NCBI GenBank assembly: GCA_964016875.1
Contig: OZ024727.1
Coordinates: 8,956,091-9,020,090 of the forward strand
Direction: 5' to 3'
DNA: 64,000 bases
Source of the DNA: Fallopia convolvulus
Lineage: Eukaryota > Streptophyta > Magnoliopsida > Caryophyllales > Polygonaceae
Below, piece after piece: positions 36,088-46,506 of this stretch. Both the position numbers and the translations under genes were made by a program. Positions within the stretch are counted from its first letter, which is position 1. Each line of letters starts with the position of its first letter. The notes beneath the pieces were generated by a model. It had not been told where the DNA came from, did no database searches, and saw only the letters and a program-made list of their open reading frames with translations.

Positions 36088-38505
36088 ATGGTTTTGAATA
36101 AATCTCATTATGCTCCTATTTCACTCATGCTGATTTATTTGCAATTTGGCTTGGCAACTGATAAGTTGCTACCTTCCCAAGAGATCTCAATCGGTCAAAC
36201 CGTCTCTTCAGGAGGCCAGACTTTTGAGCTTGGCTTCTTCAAAATCCTCGGAATTCTAGTACAAGATATATTGGAATTTGGTACAAGAAATCTCCTGAGA
36301 CAGTTGTATGGGTTGCAAACCGAGAGAATCCGCTTGCAGCCTCAGATCAATCTGTGAAGCTAATCCTAAGCAGTGATGGAAACTTGAGACTTGTTGATGG
36401 GAAACAAACAACGGTATGGTCTACAAACTTATCTGATCATTCAGCCAACTCGATTGCAACGCTTTCTGATACAGGAAACTTGATGATAAAGGACAGCACA
36501 TCTAATAAGATAGTTTGGGAAAGCTTTCACCAAATGTGTGATGTGTTCTTAAGTGCTATGTCCTTGCAAATCAGCACTAAATTGGGTTCAAATGTGCTCC
36601 TGAATTCTTGGAGAAGTGAAAATGACCCATCTCCTGGAGACTTCACTTCATTTCCAGTGACCAAGACACCGGTTCAAAGCTATATATGGAAGGGATCAAA
36701 TATATATTGGCGAACCGGGCCATGGAACGGTGTCACGTTCGTTGGGATACCAGATTTGAGTACTTCTTATATTAATACCCTCTCTATTCATGTGGATCCT
36801 CAGGCAGGTATATTGTATGTTTTCTCAAATTATAACAGCTTATCAACCAGGATAATGAAGCTTTTCCCAGATGGGTCCTTAAGAATATTGAATTTACAAG
36901 GAACTGAATGGGAAGTTGGCTTTGTAGCACCAGATAATGAATGTGATGTATACGGGAGATGTGGACCGAACGCTGTGTGTAACCCAAACGAGTCTCCTAT
37001 TTGTCGCTGTGTAAGAGGGTTCATACCAAAATCACTAGAAGAATGGAGTAAAGGAAAATGGAAGGAAGGATGCGTTAGAAGAACTGAGCTTTTATGCTCC
37101 AAGAATGAAACTGGAAACTTAGCCGTGAAATCTACAAAATGATGGGTTTTTGAAGCTTAGTAGGATCAAAGTACCGGATAATTACAAGTACTTGGCTGAT
37201 GAGGATGATAAGGGATGCCAAGATTGGTGCCTTGGAAACTGTTCATGTTCTGCCTTTGCATATTTAGATGGAATTGGCTGTTTGGTTTGTTCAGTTCTCG
37301 ATACTGACATTTTTGTTTGACTGATTTTGCAGTGGAAAGCAAGAGAAGAACACTCATCATTGCCTTGATAAGCACCTTGGTGGTTGTTATTGTTTCATTG
37401 TCAACATATTTGTTGTGGAGATGCAGGATCAAGAAACAAGGCAAGAATCTGTTGCAATTGGCATAATTCATAGGCTCTGTTGTAATTAATTAGAGACGTA
37501 CTACTTTAGAGTTACACGAGTCTGTCCTTAAGTAGCTCATTACTGCTCCATATTAGAGAATTTAATGCATCTAGAAACTAGTATATGTTCGTTGTTAATT
37601 TGTTTTTGTTTCTTGGGGTTTGTAGCAGAAAATTTCCAAAATGATTAAGAAAAAATAGCATTGAAAAACAGCTTAGAGCAAGTAGATGATGCCCACGAGT
37701 TACCGACATTTGAATTTGAGAAGATAGTAGCAGCTACAAGTGGCTTCTCTGCAATGAACAAGATTGGGCCAAAGATTTCAGATTGTTCATTGCCCAAAGA
37801 TTTCAGATTTCGGACTAGCACGAAGTTTCCAAGCAACTCAGGAATCTGCAAATACCCTTCGTGTTGTTGGAACATTGTAAGTTCTTAAAACAAGAATATC
37901 AAGGCGCGCAACTCGCAAATATAATCTCAGTATTATGTGTTTAATTTACATTTCTGGAATGCTTTATGCAGTGGTTATATGTCTCCAGAGTACGCGATGA
38001 GAGGGATATTCTCAGAGAAATCTGATGTATTCAGCTTCGGCGTGTTGATGCTGGAGATTGTCAGTGCCAAGAAAATTAGTAGCTATTCCTACACTGACCA
38101 AGATCAAGGCCTTCTTACCTATGTATAAATATAATATATTTAGATATAACTAACTTTTTTTTGTATGTCTTTATCAGAATTAACTGATAAATGATTTTTT
38201 TTGTACAGGCATGGAGGTTGTGGAGTGAAGGTAGAGGATTGGAACTGATTGATGAATCAATGTTGGAGGATTACTCTGACACACAAGTTCTAAGGTGTAT
38301 CAATGTGGGATTATTGTGCGTTCAGGATCATGCAGATGATAGACCCACCATGTCTAATGTAGTTGTCATGTTAAGTGCTACTGGAACGTTACTTCCTCGG
38401 CCGAAAAAGCCTGCATTTGATCCTCAGCTTCAGTCTCGTTCGTCTGAGCTTCGAAGCGTTTATTCGATTAATCAAGTAACAGTCTCAGATGTTGAAGGTC
38501 GTTAA
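36088..38505 (+). pseudogene. G-type lectin S-receptor-like kinase, broken
   Basis: Family role: plasma-membrane receptor kinase with extracellular B-lectin, S-locus glycoprotein, EGF-like and PAN domains. Visible here in order: a signal peptide-like start and lectin start (MVLNKSHYAP ... ELGFF), then a frameshift near 36240. Lectin with WSTNLSDHSANSIATLSDTG and S-locus domain with WRTGPWNG follow. The EGF-like part has CDVYGRCGPNAVC; another shift falls near 37135; then PAN-like KGCQDWCLGNCSCSAFAY. A membrane segment (IIALISTLVVVIVSLSTYLL, 37350-37410) is followed by a stop. The kinase then jumps from FSAMNKIG (about 37765) directly to PKISD, so the glycine loop, catalytic lysine and HRD loop are deleted. 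A DFG-containing activation segment persists in another frame (about 37800-37880). SGYMSPEYAM and the C-lobe (to 38505) remain. It cannot make an active kinase. Confidence 0.9.
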
Positions 38506-38840
38506 ATGGTAGTAGGCAACGGATTTGGTCTTTAAATCACTCATACAAGTTCTCTTTCTTTAATTTACATGCACAAAATCGATTTTTTTTTTGTTTTCAA
38601 ACGTGTTATGTGTGCTAGCCATGTTCACAAACATATTATTTTTCTCAAAATTTACATCCGATCGAACATAATTGTGGTTTACTTTTGGATTGTTTTCATG
38701 TAAAGGATATCAAAACTTGAAATACACTCCTTAAAGGCCCTTGTGTTGATGAAGTTTATTTGTGGCCGGCCACACAAGCATCCTTCTATCAACACAACAA
38801 TTCGGTTTCAAAATCCTTACATTACAAGCTCGGGATTTCA
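38506..38840. other. Spacer before the Copia LTR
   Basis: A/T-rich 3' flank of the receptor kinase relic. I see nothing supported in it. Confidence 0.4.
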
Positions 38841-39315
38841 TGTTGGAACAATGGTTGTTCCATGGTTTCTCTTAGTTTTGATGATAACAAACTTAGTTGA
38901 TATAACTTGTTTCTATATGTAAGTGTTTCAGGAAAATAGGTACATAGTCACGAGTGACGGAACATTGTGAGGAACGATGGAGGGAACGAGTACAGATTTA
39001 GGAAGCGCGTCTGAGACGGAACGCAACTTTCTATAAATGGCAAGTTACCATATCTTCTGCGAGCAATCTTCTACGAAGATTTTACAGCTAGAGACGGTTG
39101 CTTAAGGAGATAAAAGAGAGGATAAGGTCTTCACATGATCTTATCTAAGGAAATCCGAAATCATTCGGTTTTGGCAGGAATCGGCATGGTTGAGGATACG
39201 AAATCATAAACAATACTTTTCCTTATTGTGTGGGATTTGTTAAGTGGAATATCAACGTAATTAGGCAAGAATTACGTGTGAGATCAGACTTAAGAGCATC
39301 TCCCACCCTAGGCTA

Positions 39316-40130
39316 TGATGATGTCCAAAATGGTAAAATAAGAGGTGGGCCCGGGGTACAAGAAAACAAACAGATCCGACGGGATTCCCAAAGACGATTC
39401 TGGGGCCCACACCCATACCCCTCATTTATTTAAACAAAGTTCCTACCCCCACGAGGTCCTCCGGAACCTTGGACCACTCAGCGAGGTCTATAACCTCGTA
39501 ACCGACTCTACTGACACACCCGCCCACCAGGACCACTCAGCTAACGCTGCTTCCCCAAGCCAATCACCGGCTGCCTCGCCTCCGGACCAATCAGAAGCCC
39601 TGATCTCGGGCGTCCCACATCAGACAATGATGAGAACTCGACTCCCCAATCCTCTATAAATAGAGGAGAGCCTCGTAGAAAGAAGTGGTCGAAAAACATC
39701 TTGAACTCAAGAACTATCTTGCTCGTTGAAGATCGACGTGATTGAAATATCGTCAAAAGATCTCGCTATAGACAAGTGAATTCCACAAAAAGACTTCAAG
39801 TCACATAGAGTTTCTGCTCACATCAAAGACCTCGCTACACAATCTCACAAGCCGTCTACACCACGCTCTCAGATCAACCTCGCACCAGATCAACCAAGTG
39901 ATACTTAGGTGATAGAATCATTTAGCAATTAGGAGATCTCGAACATTATTAGATCGAGATCTCGAACAATCGTAGGAGGTCTAGGGTGTAAATCTCGACT
40001 ATTCGTAGGCCTCGTTGGTTTGTAACCTCGTTGTAAGAATATCATAAATAAAGAAGCAAGTGTTTGCACAATCGAATATAATAATCCCATTTCTTGTCTT
40101 TTAGCGAACGGTTTATTTCGGGTTTCATCA
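39316..40130 (+). repeat. 5' LTR of the Tat-type element
   Basis: Runs from TGATGATGTCCAAAATGG to GGGTTTCATCA, with TGATGA/TCATCA inverted ends and the same length (815 bp) as the 3' LTR. By eye about two dozen substitutions separate the two copies. TCTATAAATAGAGG at 39651 is a likely TATA box. Directly after it TGATGCCGTCTGTGGGAAC (40132) is a variant of the TGGCGCCGTCTGTGGGA primer site common in Tat elements. Confidence 0.95.
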
Positions 40131-40208
40131 CTGATGCCGTCTGTGGGAACTTCTTCATCCTAAGTAGTTTCCCGATTTGTGCAAACCTTGGCTTTTGAAC
40201 CCCTCAAA

Positions 40209-41677
40209 ATGGCTTGCCCAAACAACTTCTTTCCCCAACACCCCGATAACATGCCCGAGACCCCGCAATGGATGGCCACGGGGCCTCCGGGTTGCCCGTT
40301 CGTGGTCCCTCCGGGATGGACGTACAACGCCCCACAGAACCCCTACCCATTCCAAGGGTATGAACAGGGCGGTGCACCCCCGATCCCGTATCCCTACCCG
40401 GGTTATGGGCAGTACCAGCCAGGTCACGCTCCCCCATACGTCCCTATCCCCGCTCAGGGACAACCCCACTCCGAGTACGTACCCGCGTACGTCCCCGAGC
40501 ATATGCCGGGGCAGGAAACATCGACCAACGGCTCGACCACGGAGAGACCTTCCCGGGACCCAATGCAGATCTCGCGATCCCGTTCGCGACGTTCGAGGAT
40601 GCGGGACGCGGAGTTGTCCGAAATAGCAGGGAGTGTCGCGCATCCCTTGGTGAAGTCGAAATCGCGCCACCAATCCGCCAAGGCTGGGTATCGTAACCCC
40701 TTTGTGATCGAGATCCAAGAGGCACCCATGCCCAAAGGTTTCCATTGGCCACAAATGAGGCTCTACGACGGCACGGCCGACCCCGAAGACCACATAAAGC
40801 ACTTCGCCGTCCAGATGAACGTCAACTCCTACAACGACGCCATATTCTGCCGCATCTTCCCGACCACCTTGGACAAGGCTGCGATGACGTGGTTCATAAG
40901 CCTCAAAATAGAGTCGGTGGCCTCGTTCTCTCGGTTGTGTGAGTCCTTTATCACGCACTTTAACGACTCGAGGAAGCGCAAGAAGAACATGCGGGATCTC
41001 CGCGGTATTGAGCAGGGGGAGAGCGAGCAATTGGGCACCTTCTTTACAAGGTTCACCACCGCGGTCGCGGAGATCGAACACATCGATGAAGCATCGGTGT
41101 GAGATATCCTCATGGGCAACCTGTGTCCAGGTCCCTTCAAGACCTACATTTTCTATAAATGCCCAACGACGTAAGACGACCTGTTTACCCGGATCACGAC
41201 CCAAGTATACGCCGAGGATGCCGCCAATCAGAGTTCGCGACCGAGGACCGACAAGGAAATCGTCGCCGAGGCTAAGGGGAAGGCAAAGGTGGCCGCACCT
41301 GCCGCGAGGGATGCGTACATGACGCAAGCCCACGACCGACGCGCCGACTACAACAACAACAGGAACAACGACAACAACAACAACAACAACAACAACAGGA
41401 ACAACAACAACAACAGGAACAACAACAACAACAACAACGACAACAGGAACAACAACCGCTACAACAACCGCGGAAGCAGCGGTAGGGGTTGGAACTGCTT
41501 GGGTGGGAGGCCACGGGGTTATAAGGGTAAGGGCGGCCCCGCGTACAACCCAAATGAAAAGGGACGTTCCAACCCCGCATCGGGAGCCAACACCGTACAT
41601 CAAGGTCCGGCCCAGCCTCGGGCCAACTATGTTGAGCAACAAGCGGGCCCGCTCCGGGCAAACGGCAACACCTGACG
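40209..41677 (+). pseudogene. Tat-type gag, two in-frame stops
   Basis: Capsid/nucleocapsid precursor of the retrotransposon. It starts at ATG 40209 (MACPNNFF). An N-terminal proline/tyrosine-rich segment precedes a retrotransposon gag domain (about 40740-41150) with KHFAVQMNVNSYNDAIFCRI, MTWFISLK, FITHFNDSRK and LGTFFTRFTTAVAEI. TGA at 41100 and TAA at about 41172 interrupt the frame, which then continues to a TGA at 41673. The C-terminus has a run of asparagines and arginines from AAC/AAT-like repeats (41348-41475), an expansion in what is probably the basic nucleocapsid tail. I see no CCHC knuckle. A frame change follows before protease. Confidence 0.85.
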
Positions 41678-41895
41678 GGTATATCCATACCATCTCGGGT
41701 GGACCCTCGCTTGCCAGATCAAGCCAAGCGGATAGGAAGAGGTACGCGAGGGCAAGCCACCACGAGCCCTCGGTGTACAGCGTTGCGCAAACCTCGCGGT
41801 CCCACGTAGGCTTGGCCTTCACCTCCGAGGACGCCGAGGGACTCCACATGCCGCACTCCGACCCCTTGGTAGTCCACGCTCAATTGGGCTAAAAA

Positions 41896-42546
41896 ATGTT
41901 GAAGCGAGTACTGGTGGACACAGGGTCCTCCGTGGACATCATGTACTTTGGCGCCTTCGAGCAATTAGGCATCTCCGCAACGTCCCTGAAGCCCTAGGCT
42001 GGGAAACTCACCTCCTTCTCAGGAAACGAAGTCGACGTCGCCAGCCTCATAGACCTTTGGATGACGCTCGGCACCGGCTCCACAAGAAGAACCGAGATGG
42101 TGGAATTTATAGTGGTACACCTGCCCTCGGCCTACAACGCAATCATCGGGAGGGTCTCCCTGATGAAGTTTCAGGCGGTGGTTTCCATTTACCACCTCAA
42201 AATGAAGTTCCCCGTCGACGACGGCGTCGGGGAGGTGAAGGGCAACCAGGAAGAGGGCCGCGTCTGCTACGTGACCTCGACAAAACAAAAGTGCCCAGTA
42301 TTTATGGTGGAGTCCTCCGGCGAGGCCGACCTCGAAGTCCGGGACTTCACGATCCCCACCCCCGAGGTAGAGAGAAGGGTGGTATCCCCCTTCGAGAACA
42401 AATTTGAGAAAATCTACCTGGGGGAATGTCTCACTGGGACGTCCGCAACGTCACTAGAAGCCTTGCTCGCTGGGTCCCGCAACGTGTTCGCCTGGACCGC
42501 GAAAGACCTCCTCGGCGTCCCCCGAATCGTGGCCCAACACTCCTAA
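41896..42546 (+). pseudogene. Tat-type protease and linker
   Basis: Retropepsin-like aspartic protease with the active-site triad in LVDTGSSVDIMYF (about 41911-41950) and a flap/closing part EFIVVHLPSAYNAIIGR (about 42100-42150). A TAG at 41996 breaks the frame just after LKP. After the protease the linker FVWTAKDL-type segment (here NVFAWTAKDLLGVP) leads into RT, but the frame closes at 42546 and RT is in another frame. Confidence 0.85.
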
Positions 42547-44530
42547 ATGTCGATGTCGCCACTCGCCCCGTGGTGCAGCGACGGAGAAAAATGAATGAAG
42601 AAAGGGTAAACGCCGCTAATGATGAGGTGGCAAAGCTACTGGCCGCGGAATTCATACGTGAGGTCCAGTATCCGAGATGGCTGTCCAACGTCGTATTGGT
42701 CAAGAAAGCCAGCGGCAAGTGGCGAATGTGCGTGGACTTCAATGACCTCAACAAGGCGTGTCCCAAGGACAACTACCCCCTACCCTCGATTGACGAGCTC
42801 GTTGATTCAACTGCGGTCCACGAGGTCTTAAGCTTCCTCGACGAATACTCGGGATACAATCAGATCTCGATGAATCCACGTGACGAGGAGGAGACGTCCT
42901 TCATCACACAGCGGGGGACATACTGCTACAAGGTCATGCCCTTTGGCCTTAAAAACGTTGTGGCCACTTTCCAGCGTCTCATTGACCGGGTTTTCAAAAA
43001 CCACCTGGGGAGAAACGTGTCGGCCTACGTCGACGACATCGTGGTACGGAGCAAAAGCCCCGAAGAGCATCTGGTCAACCTCGCTGAGGTTTTCGACATC
43101 CTCAAGCACAACCGCCTCAGCCTAAACCTCGAGAAGTGCGTCTTCGGCTTATCCTCGGGGAAGTTCTTAGGCTTCATGATCAGCGAGTGCGGGATCGATG
43201 TCAACCCCGCCAAGGTCGAGTCGATCCTCTCAATGAGGTCTCCAAGGTCACGAACTGAGGTACAGCGGCTCAACGGCGCTGTAAACTACCTGGGAAGGTT
43301 TTGCTCCCGTTTAGCGGACAAATCTCTTCCCTTTTTTGCCGCTCTTAAGAAAAACGACAAGTTCGTTTGGGACGAGGGCCTTAAGGTTGCTTTCTCCAAG
43401 TTAAAGACCTTCCTTACAAAACTCCCCACATTTTCGCCTCCATTGGTGGGCGAAGACTTGCAATTGTACGTGGCAGTAAGCCTGGAGACAGTCAGCGCGG
43501 TGCTGACCAGACAGGCCATGCACCCGGTGTACTTTGTGAGTCGCGTACTCCAACCTGCGGAGAAACGATACTCCCCGGCGGAAAAGATGGCGCTGGCGGT
43601 TGTGACCGCCGCGAGGCGTTTACGCCCTTACTTCCACGCACATCCCATTCAGGTCCTATCCGACCTCCCACTTCGACAAATCCTCCATCAGCCCGCCCTC
43701 TCCGGGCGGATGACCAAATGGGCAGTCGAGCTCTTCGAGTTCGACATCAGCTACCTCCCGCGGACTGCGATGAAGGGGCAGGCCCTCGCCGACTTCATGG
43801 TGGAGGTCACCTTCCCCGAAATCGACGCAAGCTCGGAAGAGTGGAAGGTATTCGTTGACGGCTCACGGTGTGATGCCGGTGGCGGGGCTGGCGTATTCCT
43901 CGCTGGTCCCTCGATCGAGACGGAGTATGCCCTTAACTTCGCCTTCGATGCTACCAACAACGAGGCCGAGTATGAGGCCATGATCGCCGGAATAGTGATG
44001 GCGCTCCTCAGTGGAGCCCGCAAAATCAGGGTCTACACCGACTCCGAGCTGGTTGCGCGACAACTCAACGGGCAATATGACACCAGAACGGGATCCCTGC
44101 CCACATACCGAGAGAAAGTTAAGGCCCTGGTCTCGTGCCTAGAAACCTTCGCGGTAGAGTCCATCACGCGAACCTCGAACACGAAGGCGGATGCTCTCGC
44201 GAGGTTGGGATCCGCCCTTCCCTTAGAAGTGGGGAACCGCGTGATGGTGGAAAGAAAACTCTCGCGAAGTGTAACCAGCGAGGTCCTCTCCGTTACTACC
44301 GAGGATTGGAGGTTCCCAATAACGCGTTATGTGGAGAGCGGTGTCCTCCCAGAGGACCCCGCACTGGCCAGGAAGCTGAAAATGCAAGCGGCTCGCTACT
44401 ACGTCATCGGCGGATGGCTCTACCGTCGAGGCTACGCTGAGCCCAACTTGCTGTGCGTGCCACCCGAGGTCACGGAGCACATCCACTACGAGGCACATGA
44501 GGAACCTTTGGCGGCCACCCGGGGTGGCGG
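42547..44530 (+). pseudogene. Tat-type reverse transcriptase and two RNase H domains
   Basis: RT copies element RNA to DNA. The domain starts near 42590 (MNEERVNAANDEV) with GKWRMCVDFNDLNKACPKDN, MPFGLKNVVATFQRLID and the catalytic YVDD (about 43027-43040). Connection and first RNase H follow (LQLYVAVSLETVSAVL, then YSPAEKMALAVV and FHAHPIQVLSD). The usual first RNase H aspartate position reads V in LYVAVS, so that copy may be inactive. A second, archaeal-type RNase H follows with FVDGSRCDAGGGAGVFL, NNEAEYEAMIAG and YTDSELV. This long open stretch is the best-kept part of the element. The frame shifts near 44520 ahead of integrase. Confidence 0.9.
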
Positions 44531-45520
44531 GCCTTGGCACATAAGATCATCCATCTGGGGTACTTTTGGCCCACTCTCCGACAAGATGCGAAGGCCTATG
44601 TCCAGAGATGCGACGGATGTCAGAAGCACGAGAACCTCCTGCACGTCCCGACCTCCCGTCTTCACTCCATCCACGCGCCCTGCCCGTTCGCGATGTGGGG
44701 GATGGACATCCTCGGGCCCTTTCCCAAAGCGGCTGGCCAGGTGCAGTACATCTTGGTCATCGTCGATTACTTCACGAAGTGGATCGAGGCACAAGCAATG
44801 GCGAAAATCACCGGGGCGAAGGTCTGCGACTTCCTATGGAAGAACCTCGTTTGTCGCTTCGGCGTTCCCATGACCATCATGACTGATCATGGCCCCCAAT
44901 TCGACTGCGAAGAGACTCGGACTTTCTGCTCTAACCTGGGTATAACCCTCAAGTTTTCCTCCGTGGCCCACCCCCAGTCCAACGACCAGGTAGAAAATGT
45001 CAACGCCCGCATCCTGACCGACCTAAAGAAGCGTCTGGGCATGGCGCAAGGTCGCTGGGCAGAGCTGCTCCCGCTCGTCCTTTGGACATATCGCACCACC
45101 GCGCGCCGCGCAACGGGCGAGACACCCTTCGCTCTAACTTACGGGGCGGAGGCGCTAGTCCCCGTGGAGACTCTAGTCCCATCGGCGAGGGTTTTTGACT
45201 TTAGTGAAAAAGAGAACGAGGCCAACCTTAAAGTTGAGCTACAATTCAAAGACGAATTGCGCGAGGTAGCTAACCTACGCTCCAGAGAATACAAACGGCG
45301 CGTGACCGTATATCACAATAAGAATGTCAGACCTCGTCTTTTGGTCACAGGTAACCTCGTTCTGAGGCGTGCCGAAGGTGGCAAATTGGATCCTAACTAG
45401 GAAGAGCCATATCTCCTCGGCGAGGAGGTCGCGCCCGGAGCTTTTAATCTCAAAGACAGCGAGGGACGTACCCTGAGCAAAACGTGGAACATCGATCGGC
45501 TCAAAAAATATTATGTGTAA
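44531..45520 (+). pseudogene. Tat-type integrase
   Basis: Inserts element DNA into the genome. The zinc-binding end is AHKIIHLGYFWPTL with C-D-G-C-Q. The catalytic D,D,E are visible: D in WGMDILGPFP, D in MTDHGPQF and E in SNDQVENVN (where GQVE is usual, so G is changed to D). It continues through RRATGETPFALTYGAEALVP. A TAG at 45398 interrupts the frame, which goes on with EEPYLLGEEVAPGAF and KTWNIDRLKKYYV to 45520. There is no chromodomain. Confidence 0.9.
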
Positions 45521-45617
45521 ACTCTCTAGACTTCGTTGTTCCTTACAAGCTTTTGTGAATAAAGGATTGCATGATTTTCAAAACTCTCTCAAAAATGAAA
45601 ATCTCGGTTTTAAATCC

Positions 45618-46196
45618 ACCCCTCGCTCCCCGCTTGGGGTTGGAGAATCTCGTTTGGAAGTTTAAGTCCACCCCTCGCTCCCCGCTTGGGATTGGAGAAT
45701 CTCGTTTGAAAGTTAAGTCCACCCCTCGCTCCCCGCTTGGGGTTGGAGAATCTCGTTTGAAAGTTAAGTCCACCCCTCGCTCCCCGCTTGGGGTTGGAGA
45801 ATCTCGTTTGAAAGTAAAGTCCACCCCTCGCTTCCCGCTTGGGGTTGGAGAATCTCGTGTATAAAGTCCACCCCTCGCTTCCCGCTTGGGGTTGGAGAAT
45901 CTCGTGTATAAAGTCCACCCCTCGCTCCCCGCTTGGGGTTGGAGAATCTCGTTTGAAAGTAAAGTCCACCCCTCGCTTCCCGCTTGGGGTTGGAGAATCT
46001 CGTGTTTAAAGTCCACCCCTCGCTTCCCGCTTGGGGTTGGAGAATCTCATGTGTAAAGTCCACCCCTCGCTTCTCGCTTGGGGTTGGAGAATCTCATGTG
46101 TAAAGTCCACCCCTCGCTTCTCGCTTGGGGTTGGAGAATCTCGTGTTTAAATTCACCTTTCGCTTCCCGCTTGGGGTTGGAGAAAATCATGCGAGG
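45618..46196 (+). repeat. About 12 tandem repeats of 47 and 51 bp, 3' region of the Tat-type element
   Basis: The unit core is CCACCCCTCGCTTCCCGCTT followed by GGGGTTGGAGAATCTCGT. It repeats about 12 times in a row, directly after the integrase gene. Units fall into two length classes depending on whether the spacer is GTTTGAAAGTTAAGT-like (51) or GTGTATAAAGT-like (47). The last unit is diverged. All open frames through it are repeat artefacts. Tandem arrays between pol and the 3' LTR are common in Tat elements and can seed satellite DNA. Confidence 0.95.
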
Positions 46197-46506
46197 TCTG
46201 AGCGAGGTTTGTGACCTCGGCATTATAATCACCATGCAAGGTCCGAGTGAGGCTCATGATCTCGGCATGGGAACAAAACACCCAAAGTGGCCCGAGGATG
46301 CCACATCTTGTGACACTCGGACCATGGGGTTGGATCAGGATATATATGTACAAATAGATTAAAAACAAAGAAACACAAACACATCCATAAGACAAAAGAA
46401 ATCACATAAAATAAGGCCACAAGGGCCGAGATGTTTTGATTACAGACCCCTGTGGGGCCACCAGCATAACAAAAAAAAAACAAAACAACAAGACCAGAAA
46501 CGTCCT

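Noticed and set aside
41289..41688. Cysteine- or valine-run open frames opposite the asparagine-rich gag tail
   Set aside because: Shadow frames of the AAC repeat in gag; the + strand frame fits gag.
40155..41849. 564-codon minus-strand open frame opposite gag
   Set aside because: Shadow of GC-rich gag/protease DNA; the + strand encodes recognisable gag and the minus frame is low-complexity.
45618..46196. Possible CRISPR-like array (12 direct repeats)
   Set aside because: The spacers are near-identical, not unique, and the array lies inside a plant retrotransposon.
45543..46235. Several repetitive open frames with EILQPQAGSEGW or NPKREARGG units
   Set aside because: By-products of the 47/51-bp tandem repeat; all three minus frames stay open and none has a gene context.
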